In this document: piece after piece, positions 34,501 to 46,073 of the stretch
How positions within the stretch are numbered: position 1 is the stretch's first letter
Layout of the letters: every line of letters begins with the position of its first letter
NCBI GenBank assembly: GCA_947172415.1
Contig: OX359193.1
Coordinates: 6,194,501 to 6,258,500, forward strand
DNA from: Chondrosia reniformis
Taxonomy: Eukaryota > Porifera > Demospongiae > Chondrillida > Chondrillidae
Length of the DNA stretch: 64,000 nucleotides
Direction: 5' to 3'
Notes under the pieces: generated by a model
Seen by the model: the letters and a program-made list of their open reading frames with translations, nothing else
What the model was told of the DNA's origin: nothing
Database searches by the model: none
Translations under genes and position numbers: made by a program

Positions 34501-35399
34501 TTAGATGGTTATACCAACCAGAACTCCATTATATGCAAGATCAGCACTTGATACTAGCAGTGCTAACTATTGCTCTATCTTTTTTCTATCTCATTCCACT
34601 GACTGTAGTAACACTCTTTGGAGATCTCCTGAGGAGGAATTGTATTCGCAGTTTGTGGTTCAGTCACTTTCTTGATGTATTCCATGGAGCCTATCGCTGG
34701 CCACTTGGCTTCTGGTTGGGAGTTACATTACTCATTAGATTGTTAATGATTGTTGTACGTTGCACTGCAGACTTTGAAAAATTTAATACCATTTTGAATA
34801 CAGTTTTTTGTGTCTTCTTTATTTTGCAATGGGCTATTGTTAAGCCATTTCATATCAGGTTCACTGCTACTGCCAACTCATTATCACTTCCTACTAAAAA
34901 CAATTGGAGGACACAAGTGTCTAGTTTACTGAAAAATCTTGTCAATCCAACTTACAGCAATGGCCTATTTCTAGTTAATATTATTTATTTCAGTGCAAAT
35001 AACTTCAGTAAAGACATCTTTACTTACACCCTAGCCAGTTATATTTCATTGTCAGCTGCAATGATTCAAATTTGCCTTATTTTTGTATATCATGGATGGC
35101 TCTATTTTCCCATTCCTACTAGCATCAAGGTAATGTGGAAGCGTTTTAAGGCAAAATTAAGGAAAGTAAAGGCAAAACAGCTCAATGTTGAAGCAGAAGA
35201 GGCAATATCATTAAGTACTAGTACACATCCTACTGAACTGTTTCCATTTAATAGCATTCACCATCTTGTAGCAGGTACTCCTTCAGAGGGGAATGAAAGT
35301 GATAGTGGAGATGAAGAAATCTCTGAGGATGGGGAAGTGGAACATGTACAGGTTAATGGACTTGTTGAACCTCTTCTAGTAAAAGAAAGTAATATATAA
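31518..35399 (+). CDS. Large membrane protein: beta-helix ectodomain, Cys motif, about 9 TM segments (paralogue B)
   Basis: Intronless, 1,293 codons, same architecture as the gene at 26578: signal peptide to about residue 29, Asn-rich beta-helix ectodomain, motif GFLCSECPPGYSSVLGDFKC at about residue 806, then about nine TM helices and an acidic tail ending EPLLVKESNI. Some blocks are almost identical to paralogue A at DNA level: GESLYHTFWVTPSTEQGCG near the N-terminus, FNLRIF.VEFIAKRAVPVLAT, and LLRRNCIRSLWFSHFLDVF plus the following GAYRWPLGFWLG. Most of the ectodomain is strongly diverged. An alternative start at M4 or M5 would shorten the signal peptide only slightly. Function unknown. 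Confidence 0.85.
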   Translation: MYSMMMIRTLAIGFSTLVVFSSFYSTTGESLYHTFWVTPSTEQGCGDRTPCDTIDGYYNQNVSIFSTSNATWIFLEGVHSRKLSVNLTVEAENVALKGIPDKHVILQIQKIVFEEYRNVTMANLHIQFCNMPMSTSEVFGLVIQNVHFSNTWNCKEPSLLNLKISVSGSVLIVNSNFENVNLEINTFDRFDDKTGERDNLAICIQNVHFFYSNITTWIGNSKETCINCIRYMTFDLSSCVLSGTAFDIHNQENTYYNISIRNSTYSYGDFGLNLQMYSIDPGNAEQFPTFEVSFENCHFEGEAHQNSGFLVVIKGLGWSTSRKEHVPLIMFTNTTFNGTAVVLQNFEVAGINFSVNLDQTDPFVVFSKCTFSRFKYVPSFQNYIELINGYLNEGYVLTLKNLWIPVLLSNCKITDNAAGAIDINNSKLRIQGLNIVQNNHILNDSVRAEGILRFTGYFKLLLENNSNLVVKDNTGRQYGGLYFPPFQMQYGKYHPSSMEFQQCLQENACTGGCFFQLVDENGCLMKEKLIPLFTGKLSIEGNRGQDSKVSSQLYNGHLYNCYLDTEAGPIVANENVTKQIIHVPSWDSDTISSPPYLCIYNKRDKFNQSRWQCNHNTTIVTNENLTLCAMIVKDPSVQMNGTLSKPFAPSSNLIEIDNNCFYQKNFNRNLLQTKMQEYLFRISIILDCHKSLEIIYPLKDYFFFHQVNVLRCPVGFKKDTVTMKCKCPSFLLEKGFECFAEGNVFIRQLSNGIVKKWIGWKNNELVIATHCPQFLCNNRLHVSGIYLNSTDQNVDLQCNSYNKRIGFLCSECPPGYSSVLGDFKCADCRGGAWYLLVILCYAMFGLLIIVILFLFNMTIVQGVINGICLYVNVVYIYYDDFLQDMDRNPLYSVISIFNLALGFEICFYDGMNELAKALLQFVFPFYLFILVILIIIGAHKFNLRIFKVEFIAKRAVPVLATLMVLTYTNLIGVTIHAFRHSKVYTITKDNIKREIRWLYQPELHYMQDQHLILAVLTIALSFFYLIPLTVVTLFGDLLRRNCIRSLWFSHFLDVFHGAYRWPLGFWLGVTLLIRLLMIVVRCTADFEKFNTILNTVFCVFFILQWAIVKPFHIRFTATANSLSLPTKNNWRTQVSSLLKNLVNPTYSNGLFLVNIIYFSANNFSKDIFTYTLASYISLSAAMIQICLIFVYHGWLYFPIPTSIKVMWKRFKAKLRKVKAKQLNVEAEEAISLSTSTHPTELFPFNSIHHLVAGTPSEGNESDSGDEEISEDGEVEHVQVNGLVEPLLVKESNI

Positions 35400-35928
35400 A
35401 TATGTAACTAAAACTTAATTATGTATACTAATATATGAATTGTAATCATAATATACAAAAAATATAGAAAGGCAGTTTTTCTTTCAATGTGTTACTTTGC
35501 TTCTTCAAACTTCACATTATCACATTCAAAACCTTTTAATATCATGCAAGCTAGCCACATGCAACAGTAGCATTATTCTAATTATGTATGTAAGTTTTGT
35601 AATTATTATTAATGACTAAATTACTGATTATGAAAACAAGGACTGAGATCAACTGACTAGCATGGGGCATTTGTGTATGTAGTGTGAATTAAAACAGAAT
35701 GATCCTTTTTCCTTCCATCTATTAATTTGGTTTAGCAGTTTCCTTGTTAACAGGCGTACAACCCACAAGAATGTGTCTGTGGTTTGGCCAATGTAAGCAC
35801 AGTATATATGTATTATAGACAAAGTGGACTAAAATGGCTCCCAGTTGATCCAATGTAATTCTGAGGAATGTATATTTTACTTAATATAGACGCCGCTAGT
35901 CAACAGTATAAGCAATTGTTCGTTTAGG
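35400..35928. other. Intergenic, 3' UTR of paralogue B and APMAP promoter
   Basis: No reading frame of note. The last 150 bp before the APMAP start have no recognisable TATA box. Confidence 0.45.
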
Positions 35929-38682
35929 ATGGGTAAGGTGAAGACGGTGTGTTTCTACTCCTGGGAGCTGGGGGCTGTGTTGGCCCTTGCTCTTGCTCTT
36001 CTCCTCTGGTACTTGCCTTGTGAGATTGATCCAGTTTATGAGAGGTGAGAGAACTCTTGCTTGCAGATATGTATGCAAGTGTTTAGGAGTTCACTATAAA
36101 GTGACGAGCTCACGTTCCAATAGTATGTTTATATACTGCTGCAGAACTGTATTTAATTATCGCATTAATATTCTGTATAAATAATATATTATGACATCTC
36201 GGTTTCGTTGCTTTGAAGGATATCTGATGCGTTACCGGTGTTCAGCGGATGTTTACAACCTAATGATTACCTGACAAAAGGCAAGAGATTGTTTGAAGGG
36301 AAACTTTTCGGACCAGAGAGCTTTGCCATAGACACGAAGGGTACGCAATTAAGGATACATTAATAAACGTTTTTGTGTACATTTTTAAGCTAACGTTTCT
36401 ACAAAAAACCCTTAGATATTCAAAGTATACAAATATTAGGTTATGTATAGTGAACGAAACCTGGCCTCACTTGATGATGGGCAATGTAGTTTATGGCCTC
36501 TGTTATAAACTTAGAAATATATATACAGTATATGTATTCTCGCCCAATGCCATGCTTAAAAACAAGTTTTAAGTTCTAATTGGAATGAATACCTTGGATT
36601 ATTTACATGCCATTCATAGTATGTTTATTAGCATAGTCTGAAACCCAATCTAATCACCACTCTAGGGCTTCTCCAGTGTAGCAATGATAAAATATTGACA
36701 TAAACCAGCAAAAACAGATCCACACAATAGAACATTAGCAAAACATGTTGTGTCCATTAGAGAATTAATTCCAGCAATAATACTTTTAAACAGAAATTGA
36801 ACGTTTTGACCTCCAGGTCTTAAGCTATGTATGTATCCAAATAGTGTTACTGATGCTCAGAGAAATCAATTTTAAATGTACAATGTAAATGTTTTATGAA
36901 AAGGATCCGTTTATACTGGACTTGGAGATGGTCGCATTGTTAAGATTTCTGAGGGGCAAATTGTCAATATTACTAGATTCAGAAAAGGAGGCTACAGCAG
37001 ACAATGTGGTAAGTACACAGTGGAAAGCATACTCTATCACTTCAGTTGTGTATCTCTTCTCTCTTGTCCGTCAGGTGACCCAGCTAGTCGTCAGGAGTGT
37101 GGCAGGCCTCTGGGGATTGACTTCCAGCCCAATGGCAGACTCTATGTGCTTGAGACTTATCATGGTCTATACTCAGTTGATGTGAGCAGTGGTAAAACAG
37201 AGATGATTTGGAGTTCAGCTAGTGATATCCTTGGTGGAGATCCAGTTGGTTATGCAAACCACTTTACAGTCCTCTCTAATGGGAGTATTCTTATTACTGA
37301 TTCCTCTGAGAGACACAGGAATTTCACTTTCTTCCTTAGCTTCTTAGAATTTCAATCGAAAGGCAAACTTATCATCTTTAATCCTGAAGAAAATAAAACA
37401 CATGCTATTTTGCAGGGACTGAATTTTGCAAATGGTTTACTGTTAGCAAGAGATGAATCTTATGTGTTGCTAGCAGAGACTGGGAGAGCTAGGATACTGA
37501 GGTACTCCATTTTCTTGTAAATACACCACCACCTCTTGTATATGTACGTACCTTACATGGAATAAGTAGGGTGAAACAGCTGCTTGCGGTTCTTTGATGA
37601 TTTTCCATTCAGAGGACTAGGAGATGATCACTGGTTGTCATTTTAACAGGCCTTTGGTCCTGTTGCTAAGATTAGACTTTATTGGTCACTTAGCTGGTCT
37701 AGTGTAATACTTCCAGTGATTGTTGTATTTTCATCATAGCCTTTGCACAGACTTTATACAATAATATATGTACGTATGTACAGTATGTAAATAATAATAA
37801 TTGTTTGTGCTTCAACAAAACTATTATTAATCAGGATGTTTTGATCAGTAGATCTTCATCGTCTACATTACTTGTACTTAACTATAGGTATTACTTGAAG
37901 GGCCCTAAAGCTGGTTCTCATGATGTGTTTCTTAGCAACCTGCCAGGTATCCCTGACAACCTGTCTTACAGTAGGAGAGGAACTATTTGGGTTCCCCTGG
38001 CAACAGCAAGGCATAACTACTTCACATACGACTTCTTGGTGGAGAACCCATGGGTGAGAATATTGCTCACAAAGGTAAGTGTAATACTGTGTCTTAAAAC
38101 AGTTGAGACCTTATGTCAGTTAGGAATACTATATAGTGTGATAATTTGAGGTTAATCCCCTTTTTACTACAACTTTATAAAGTAAGCTTTGTTTTTTACA
38201 GTTTTCCATAAATTAGTTGCTTCTACAACTGTATAATTGATGATTATTAAGGTATTGATTAATGACAGACACTTGTAAAGGCTCTATTTGTGCTACACAC
38301 AGTATGTATCACTGTATTGACAGGGATACCTATAGGCACGGCTGAAAATCATTGCCGCCATATTCAATGTATTATATGTACATATGCATTTGACCTGTAT
38401 ATCATCTGTTTACAAATAATGTTTAACTTACCATTTTTGTAGCTTAGGATTGATTTGGAAGCACTCTTTTCTTACTTCTCATCATATGGCCTTCTCCTTG
38501 AAGTGGATATGGAAGGTACTATATTACATAGCTACCATGATCCTAATGGTCTGGTTGTCAGCGATGCATCCGAGGTTATAGAACTGGAGGATAAGATGTA
38601 CATAGGGTCATACAAGGCACCTTATATTGTGGAAATAGAAGTACCATATCAATGTACCGAACAGAGAAATCCCACTGATTAG
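35929..38682 (+). CDS. APMAP: APMAP, strictosidine-synthase-like membrane protein
   Basis: Adipocyte plasma membrane-associated protein: a type II membrane protein with a six-bladed beta-propeller of the strictosidine synthase/paraoxonase-like class; arylesterase activity is reported for the human protein. Exons 35929-36044, 36219-36340, 36904-37008, 37075-37501, 37888-38074, 38443-38682; phases agree throughout, total 398 aa (human 416). The N-terminal anchor is LGAVLALALALLLWYLP. Propeller signatures include GPESFAI, CGRPLGIDFQPNGRLYV, ILITDSS, FANGLLLARDESYVLLAET, LPGIPDNL and HDPNGLVVSDASEV, all in vertebrate order. ATTAAA at about 38744 is a candidate poly(A) signal. Confidence 0.95.
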
Positions 38683-39628
38683 AACTATGACACACATACG
38701 TATATAAGTGACATATCTTGTAAATTTATTTTTTTACATTTACATTAAAAACTTTTTTGCAATGTTTTTTGTTGGTAATGTCCAATTGGGACCATTATCA
38801 TATGTATTGGAATAATTGAATTCAACCTACATATTGTAATGTATATTCTTAGGAAAACAGTGTTGTAGTTGGCTGAGATGGTATGTTGGTCAAGAGGGAC
38901 ATTAACAACAATCCCGATGGAAGGTTCCTAACATTATTATTGAGAATGGTAGCATGACAAGAATGCCCAATTTTTTGGTTGTTGACTTTCAATTGGCAAC
39001 TTTTAGCTTGATCTAATTATTGTGCACACCATCATCTGATCATGAGGTTGTACAATTGAAGTTTCACGACTTGATTTATTAACATTTGATTAAGTATCCT
39101 AATTTATTGAGACTCAGCAACAATTGTATTTAAAATCTCAATACTTATTATGAATGCAACAAAAAACCCTTATAACATTTAATTATGCACATGCAGATCT
39201 CACATAATGTATGTATGTATACATAGAATCACTAGAATTGGATACATTTAATGCTTATAAGCTCTAGATCTACTGAATTGACAGATATGAAAGTAAAATT
39301 GGTCTCAGAAATCAGATATCCGAAAGTGTATCCCATGAGTTTTATAGCAAATGTGGTGGAAAACAATAATCACTCTGGTACGTATATACTAGATTCATGT
39401 AGGTGTATCCATTAAGCCCATTTGTATATATGAATCATGTGAATATTTTACAAAGCTTGCACCCTGAATAATATATTACAAAAATATAACTTGTCCCAAG
39501 TCCCTGATATTAAATGAACCACCGCAATGTTTGAAGAAATGTATTGATTTATATACAAATGGCTATATACACATTAATTTCATGCATTTATTATAAGTTT
39601 ATTATATTTATTTGCTATATATATATAT
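38683..39628. other. Convergent intergenic region
   Basis: AT-rich sequence between APMAP and the vWA gene, which point toward each other. No exon-like sequence noticed. Confidence 0.5.
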
Positions 39629-39854
39629 CACAGGAATCAAATTTCAGGTTTCAAATGGCATGAAACCTATTTGAACAACCAGGTTTCAAAGGGTGCTCAA
39701 ATATGTATGTACTAATAGATTAATTTCATGGGTTTCAAATTTTAACAGCCCCCTTTCCGAGTTTTATACATAGTTTCATACCTTTTGAAACCTGGCTGTT
39801 CAAAGAGTTTCAAATAGGTTTCATGCCTTCTGAAACCTGAAATTTGATCCTGTG
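39629..39854. mobile_element. MITE with long inverted ends (about 226 bp)
   Basis: The left end CACAGG(A)ATCAAATTTCAGG continues through CATGAAACCTATTTGAA; the right end is its inverted counterpart (TTCAAATAGGTTTCATG ... CCTGAAATTTGATCCTGTG). Arms are 65-70 bp with a few mismatches and one short insertion; the loop is about 90 bp and AT-rich. Flanks are TATAT on both sides, a possible target duplication. No coding capacity. Confidence 0.75.
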
Positions 39855-40138
39855 TATATTTCCGCCAAGACATACTCCCAGTTAGCTGGCCTGTGCGCCT
39901 GGGTGAATGGCCTGGTAGCTCTGCAAGTGGGAAACACTTACTTGACCAGGTGCCGGCCTTTGTAACAGTAACCAGAACTGTTTGGCGTCTTTTACATATT
40001 TTGCTTTTGTATGCCTTGGGCACATTAATAACAATTATCTATAAAAGCAATATACACCAAGTAAAAGATGTGTGTATAAACAAAGTTATTCTATATATGT
40101 ATAATGTGCTCAATGGACATGTATATGGTTTGCAGAGT

Positions 40139-42082
40139 TTAGGAGAAAGATCCAGGAGCACATTGTAGGGATCCACCATTGATGAGGCTCCTGATGTATT
40201 TCAGCAGTTCTTCCAACTGATCAACATTTTCAACATTAAAAACATTGAGAGGATCAAAGTTTGTTCCCAACAAGTCAGCCACACCACTCTCAGCAATTGA
40301 GGGGCCCATTCCAATTGCATAGGTCTCCAAAGTTGGGAATCTGTTTTCTAAAAGATTCAGCTGCTCCCTAGTGTTCAAGCAACCATTAGCTTTACCATCA
40401 GTGAAGAAGACAACTTGTGTCCTTTTGTCGGTCAATCGGCAGTCTGGTGATGGAAGGACATAATCACTCAAGCATTTGATGGTCTCTGCAGTGTGGGTTA
40501 GACTAGCATGATAACGAGCTTCCTTTATCTTTTTCTGGACCTCTATACGATAGTAGTACTCATTTAGGTTTCTCAGACATGTAGGACAAAATTCCAGTTC
40601 AATGTGGTAGCTGTAACTGAGTAGACCAAGACTAATGTTGCCGCAGAAAAGTCCAGCGAATTCAGAGAGTACATTCAATGTACGGACATATTCAGGGTTA
40701 CCAATGCTTCCAGATGAATCAACTACTAGAAAAATGTTTCTATCAGTAGCTGGAAGAGCTTGACGTTTCTTTCTGCTCTCATAGTGTCTGGCTTGGGCTT
40801 GAACAAGATCAGCAAGGAGAATGTTGTCTTCCTCCAGATCTCTCTGGTCGACAGATCTGCGGCCTCTGCAATTTCGGTAGACGTCATCACAGATTCTTTT
40901 CTCAGAGGGGCCAGGGCATGGAAGAGAGAATCCATCTGCACGCTACAGGGTGTGAGATAACAATAATAATAATATATCTCCTTTATACAGTTAGAGTAAT
41001 TTGATAGGGAAATTTATATTTTTACACATAACTTACTCTATTTCTTCCTGCAACACCTTTTATAACAGGTGCAACTGTTACATTGTTTGCCTTAACTACT
41101 ACTTTTGATATTGGAGGACTAGTTGCTCCACCTCCAAGTTGCAGAACATCAACAAAGTTATTTGCCTTTTCCTCAATGGTTGGCTCACCTTTTCAAAAAA
41201 GTAGTATATATATAATAAAGGAACTACATAGCAACTAATACTACATAGTGTATACTTGAGAAACATATACGTACAACAATTGGGGTTAATTTGAGTATAT
41301 ATCACTTTGATTGACAATATATTTAGAAATTTGCTTACAATCATAGCGTATTTCAGTTTCATCTCCCTTTGTGCAAGAACTTGGGTCTATGGGTGATCTG
41401 GTCCTTATCTGCTTGTAAGCTCTTCCTGAAGGACAAGATGATCTGTCAACGTGTTCAGAGAATTTCCATTTTCCCCAATCACAGTATTCACAAGCACACT
41501 GAGGGAATTTTGATGGATTGAGCTTAACCAAGACACTTGCACAGCAGTCAACGGCTGGTGTTGCTGTAGTTGTAGGTAATGTAGGGATGGTGATTGGAAT
41601 CCTGAAGCGAGTTCTAGCTTTGGTAGTGTAAATACAGACAGCTGCTAGTATAGTTAACAGAAGTATTTGCCTCCTGTGAAAAGAGTAAAAGATATGTATA
41701 TAGCAAATTTATCAAATTTATCTCAAAACTCAATAACCCAAAACATCATTTTCCTATTAATATCCACATGGAAAAGCAAGGAGAATATAGACTGTTTTTG
41801 TGGAATATTTCACCATTTGCTAAGCTAAAGAGCTTTATATAAGGAAATTTGTATGTAACTGACTTACATTCTATCTTCTGTCTTGAGTACAATATAGAAT
41901 TTTTGATATCTTGCTTTAGATTGATGGTTCTGCTCAAACTAGCCCTTCTTTTATACTTACAGCTTAAGGAAGTGATGTAAAATGGTATCTGAAATGTCAT
42001 CCTCTGTTATGTCTCTACACCTTTCATTTAGTATCCATGATGATGATGTAATATACAGTCTGGTGGAAAAGTGGGAGGTCAT
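40139..42082 (-). CDS. Type II membrane protein with TSP-like Cys domain, RKKR site and vWA domain
   Basis: Four exons on the minus strand, 41961-42082, 41339-41673, 41037-41188 and 40139-40942, join in phase to give 470 aa. Residues 1-41 are cytosolic; about 42-58 (RQILLLTILAAVCIYTT) form a signal anchor, so the rest is outside. Residues about 75-153 are Cys-rich, with CDWGKW resembling a thrombospondin type 1 start. Near residue 260 is ESRKKRQ, a furin-type site. A vWA domain follows, with the full MIDAS set: DSSGS at about 278, the TH.AETI threonine, and TDGKANG. vWA domains bind protein ligands through a metal ion. The predicted product is a surface protein whose vWA part could be released by cleavage; that is inference. 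I know no named family with this exact order. Confidence 0.85.
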
Positions 42083-44189
42083 CAGGATGTGGTGTCATTT
42101 CACCTTATTTTCTATGATGTAATTTGAAATAAGATTTTTCATTAAATGTTTGTATATACAACATGCTATATCCGTGCACCCCTGTACCTATATATAGAAC
42201 AATAATAGTACTTTATAGGTATTATTTTGTATATAGAAGGGAATGTGTTTATGTATATATACATACATATACATATATACATATATAACATGTATGTATA
42301 TATAGAGATTGTGTTGTGTGTGTGACAGCAAACTATAGTACATAGATTATTAAAGCGCTCTTTACCAGCAAGTATCATCTATATATATATACCCCTCTCT
42401 AAGTATCTACCTATCTCATCATCATTGAACTCTGGATATTACCCCTGCCCACTCATGTCCCCTGAGGAGCACAATGAGCTAATGGACGGAACCAAAGTTC
42501 GGTTGATTTCACTTGATGGAAACCAGAGTCTTCCCCTAGTCACTCAAAATTTTAGACATTATAGAGAGCTGTTTCATCCTTATTAGGACTCATTATTATA
42601 GCATACGATGGAAGTTTGAGAGGCTAGTTTGCTAATAAGTCCTTCTATCCATCTATCCATCTATATACATATCTATCTACTGTATGTCTAATATGTATAA
42701 TATACATATGCTATGAACTATATATATTTCTGTCTAAAATGCTGAGATTTGGAAGCATACGTATATACACATATAGTCTGTATACTGTAAATAAATAATC
42801 AGAATGCTTCCATAGTGAAAATAGTTTTAAGGTATATATAAGGTACGTATCTATTTTCTATATCAAAGGTCTCACTATATAAACACGTTTTGTTGCATAC
42901 GTATGTATAATATATAATATATATAGTTTATAGATAAGGTTAATAGATTTACATTTATATATTGAATATATAAGGTAGAATTACATCATATTCTAGTTAG
43001 CAATGGTTGGATAGTAATACCATACAAATTTACTGTTCTATTAGCTAATACCACTTTCTATTAAATCAGCAAAAACATCAGTGATAACATTAATGTTAAA
43101 AGACTTTGTAAAGTGCACCATGGCTAGCTGTCTAATGTTTGCAGATATGGAGAAACAGGAGGAACAACATTATAATCATGATTGTAGAAAGATGACTTCA
43201 AACAAAACAAGATAACAATTAAATGCCTTCTCACTTTCCAGTAAATCTATTGTAGTATACATATGCACAGTGTCAATATTGCTATTATGGTGCTGTTGCA
43301 ATAGCTACTGAATATATATGTATGCATACTCTGAAAGCTTTTGGTCATTGAAGAATTAATATCTAGATGTTTGACTCTGATGGGAAAATGGTGTAATAAG
43401 TCTAACTGATGAAAATCTCAATCTCCTTTAATCCCTTTGAAGGGATTCCATGAGATAGGGAGTTGACCATGCGGGTGATAAATATATATATATCTGACCA
43501 CTCTAAAGTTTATTTTAATAATGCAGTCGATCATAGCCTATTATCACTTTTCTAGTGTGCACACAAAATCTAAATATAAGAAATAAAACTGTGGAAGTGG
43601 TTGGAAGTCTGTGGTTGGAAGTCTGTGGTTAAGAATCTCCTAATATTTCAAACTATAGCAAAAGGTCAAATGGAAGTTAAGTCAGCAGATACAGTATTGT
43701 ATATCAGATTATACTGTCACATCACTACACACTGCTCTAGATCTATATACGTATATAAATGCAACACTTACACCCTGTCCCTACGTGACTATATAATAGT
43801 GCATAGTCATCACATCAGTAGTTTGTATATAGCATATTGATTGTATAAGGTTCATTGCTATGTTGTTTGTATGTGATAGATAGGTTAGGTTAGGTATTAT
43901 TCAGCTGGTGAAGGTCTACGGACTGAAACGTCTTGAAATAAGTTAATTGTTTCTACAGAAAGCTCAATAACCTATCCATCATATCGTATAGCATATTGTT
44001 CTTATTAAGAGGTGTGCATTCAATATGCAGAGATATTCATTAGTAAATATATAGTGGGTGGCATACAAGTAGATGGTAGATGTACCCCTACACACTATAC
44101 AGATTGAAAAGGGGTGAATGAGTATGAGAGTTATTAAAGATATGTTGATCACAATTAGCAGATGAGTTCATTGATACTTCCTAAGCACG
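42083..44189. other. Intergenic, very AT-rich
   Basis: Many TATATA and TACGTA microrepeats. At about 42430-42545 a block (ACTCATGTCCCCTGAGG ... ACCAGAGTCTTCCCCTAG) resembles 8780-8880, partly in inverted order, so another dispersed repeat is present. Around 43905-43945, GGTGAAGGTCTACGGACTGA followed by AACGTCTTG resembles tails found on some retroelements. No gene seen. Confidence 0.45.
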
Positions 44190-46029
44190 CTAGTTTTCTC
44201 GTTTCTCCTTCTGTCCTTCTGTTGCTATGATCACCTTAGCAGCCTCTATTAGTTGTACTATGTTGATAAAGTTCTTTAAGAGGGCCACTGGACAGCAAAC
44301 CAAAAGAATAAGCCACCAGATTCCAACCGACCAACCAAATAGCAGAGGCACTGGATCCAGAGGAATAGAAAAAAGGGTGAACATACACGTAGTTTATAGA
44401 TTCACCTTAATGCATATACACCATCCCTCAACTATTATGATGTACCCAAACAGAACTGATGTGAAGGGTTAAGTAACTAATTTCCTTAAGTTGCCTCCGT
44501 ATGTGGTTAGCCTTATTGCATGATCACTGTCTTGTTTTGTTATTTTTCTAGAGGTACTACGTCAATGTTGCACTGTCATCCCTACTTCTAAATTCATTTT
44601 TTTAAATGTTTTTGTTTAATAATTATTATATATACTTATGTGGATCATGTAGGTAATCCTTTGAAAGTTAGGAGAATATTTATATAATATATGTAGCTGG
44701 CTTCCAGAACAATCTAAACTACCAACTCATGAAATAACAGATGCTATTAATTGAATGACACAACAGGAGGTAATTAGGAAGCCAAGAAACATAAAGCTAT
44801 ACTGCATTCAGTGCAAGTCTGAGAATAGCTGACCCATAACATCATATGAAAAAGGAATCGCTTACACTCTGGACCTCCAGTGAAGTGGACAATGTACAGC
44901 ATGGCAAAACAGATCTCATTCCCAGAACACATGAGAAATAACACAACCTAAAACACAAGGAGGTGAGAAGTGAAAGTTAACTAGTTTAGAGAGACATTGT
45001 CCTGTCATTGTCTGAATAATAGAGTAAATACCAGGTTAGGTTGCAGACAGTGAAAAGAAATATCTACTTGTAACATAATTTACATTTGGTTGATATCCTT
45101 GTCTAGTATGTAAATGATTAAAGAATACTTAGTCTGTTTCCATTAATAGTGTAAGAGCAACTTTTATTCTTTTGACTTCTTTATCTACATCCATGTCCAA
45201 ATAAGGTTAGGGCAACCTTAGCATGGAGAAAGCCTAGTAAGGATGCTGGGTTACTAAGGCCTTTTTGGACTTCCATGAGGTAATGAGACAACTTTCTAGC
45301 TTGAAGCTAAAGGTTATAGCTTTGATGAAGGTTTATAATAGCAGCAATATATCTAAGTAAAGGTTTAAACACCTTGGCTTCCAAGGCGCTATTAGATTAA
45401 TTACGTAGGTGGTCAAATCCTCTTGAAGCTAAAGAATCAACTAAATTTCAACTAAGGATTAAGGTTTTAGCTTTGATGAAGGTTTATAATAGCAGTAATA
45501 TATCTAAGTAAAGGTTAAAACACCTTGGCTTCCAAGGCGCTATTAGATTAATTAGGTGGTCAATCGCAACAGGGCCAAAGGCCAAGGGTGCTGTAAGTTG
45601 ACTATCAAGGTGGTATATATATATGCTGTAACACCGGAAGAAGCCTGGTTTTTAACTTATTATCAGCTTATATTATTGAAAAAGCCCACATCCTGGCCAA
45701 TATTCCCCACACCAAGGATGTACATTGTCTAATGACACAAGATATCATCATCCACTTGGTTCCTTTGATCTTCACCTATCCAAGCTACAATATTTGTAAG
45801 TAATAGTTATACACTCCGCCCCTAGGATAACGCAAGTTTATGGGCGTTTACTGAGTTTTCGGTGGGATATCGCAACAATGGCCAGTCTCAGTGAAGTGAC
45901 TGTGCCTCTTATTACAGTTACACATCAACTACAATAAGAGGCCAAAGTGCCTCTTATTATAGTTATACAACGGTTGTGGAATATAATTTGCCTTGGTTGC
46001 CCCAGCAACGGAGTGTATATATATTTGTC

Positions 46030-46073
<44 letters not shown>

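Noticed and set aside
39893..40168. 91-codon plus frame with CpG-rich start (RLGEWPGSSASGKHLLDQVP)
   Set aside because: Looks protein-like for about 25 residues, but has no splice partners and overlaps the vWA gene's 3' end; probably a repeat fragment.
43905..43945. GAAACGTC-type tail reminiscent of retroelements
   Set aside because: Only a short resemblance; no reverse transcriptase or other element sequence nearby.
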